Of a stretch of DNA of 25,028 nucleotides, positions 25,010 to 25,028 are shown in pieces. Position 1 is the first letter of the stretch. The number at the start of each line of letters is the position of its first letter. A model generated the notes under the pieces. It searched no databases and had not been told where the DNA came from. It worked only from the letters and a program-made list of their open reading frames with translations. This stretch comes from Sphingobacteriales bacterium. GTDB taxonomy: Bacteria; Bacteroidota; Bacteroidia; Chitinophagales; Chitinophagaceae. The position numbers and the translations under genes are program-made. The DNA lies in assembly GCA_024640385.1 (NCBI GenBank), contig JAHEFC010000006.1:1-25028 (forward strand). Direction: 5' to 3'.

Positions 25010-25028
25010 CGTCCCTATTTCCTCCCCC

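Overview
The window reads as chromosomal DNA of a member of the Bacteroidota, probably close to the Chitinophagaceae; the family placement is inference. Support comes from repeated TAnnTTTG promoter -7 elements (near 1549, 11407, 16174, 17674, 18481, 23700 and 24049), starts that mostly lack a Shine-Dalgarno sequence, and lineage-typical proteins: a DUF4286 protein, an Ig-like lipoprotein with a Cys-x-PxPPxGGxKDTxPP-type start, ribosomal protein THX and a two-gene methionine synthase.

Layout. Positions 1-1428 (minus) hold an AraC-type regulator followed by a truncated aldo/keto reductase. A divergent control region leads to a CPBP membrane protease (1583-2227), which converges on a secreted protein of unknown function (2275-3435, minus). 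Positions 3581-9427 (plus) form a three-gene set of exported proteins: a formylglycine-type sulfatase, a large six-hairpin-glycosidase-like protein and an S1_4-like arylsulfatase. This looks like a small sulfated-glycan degradation cluster without SusC/SusD or a maturase in view. An RRM RNA-binding protein with a U-rich leader follows, then a two-gene minus-strand unit (SRPBCC protein and an unknown) and tRNA-Arg(CCU).

From about 11.4 kb the window is mostly housekeeping: a membrane TPR protein, an SRPBCC protein, a UvrD-like helicase fused to an Fe-S PD-(D/E)XK nuclease, the Ig-like lipoprotein, recR, methionine synthase split into two genes, exonuclease III, a DUF4286 protein, HU, ribosomal protein THX and pdxH (minus).

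Two features stand out. First, the intergenic gaps from 11.3 kb to the right edge carry a dispersed family of elements built from tandem 7- or 8-bp units (ATTCCGG, TTAACCGG, ATTGACGG types). Most are arranged as long inverted repeats and sit immediately beside promoters or start codons; none was seen in the first 11.2 kb. Second, the leader of the methionine synthase operon folds on paper into an H-type pseudoknot with a single bulged U. It closely resembles the SAM-II riboswitch and starts almost at the predicted transcription start. That fits feedback control of methionine/SAM synthesis.
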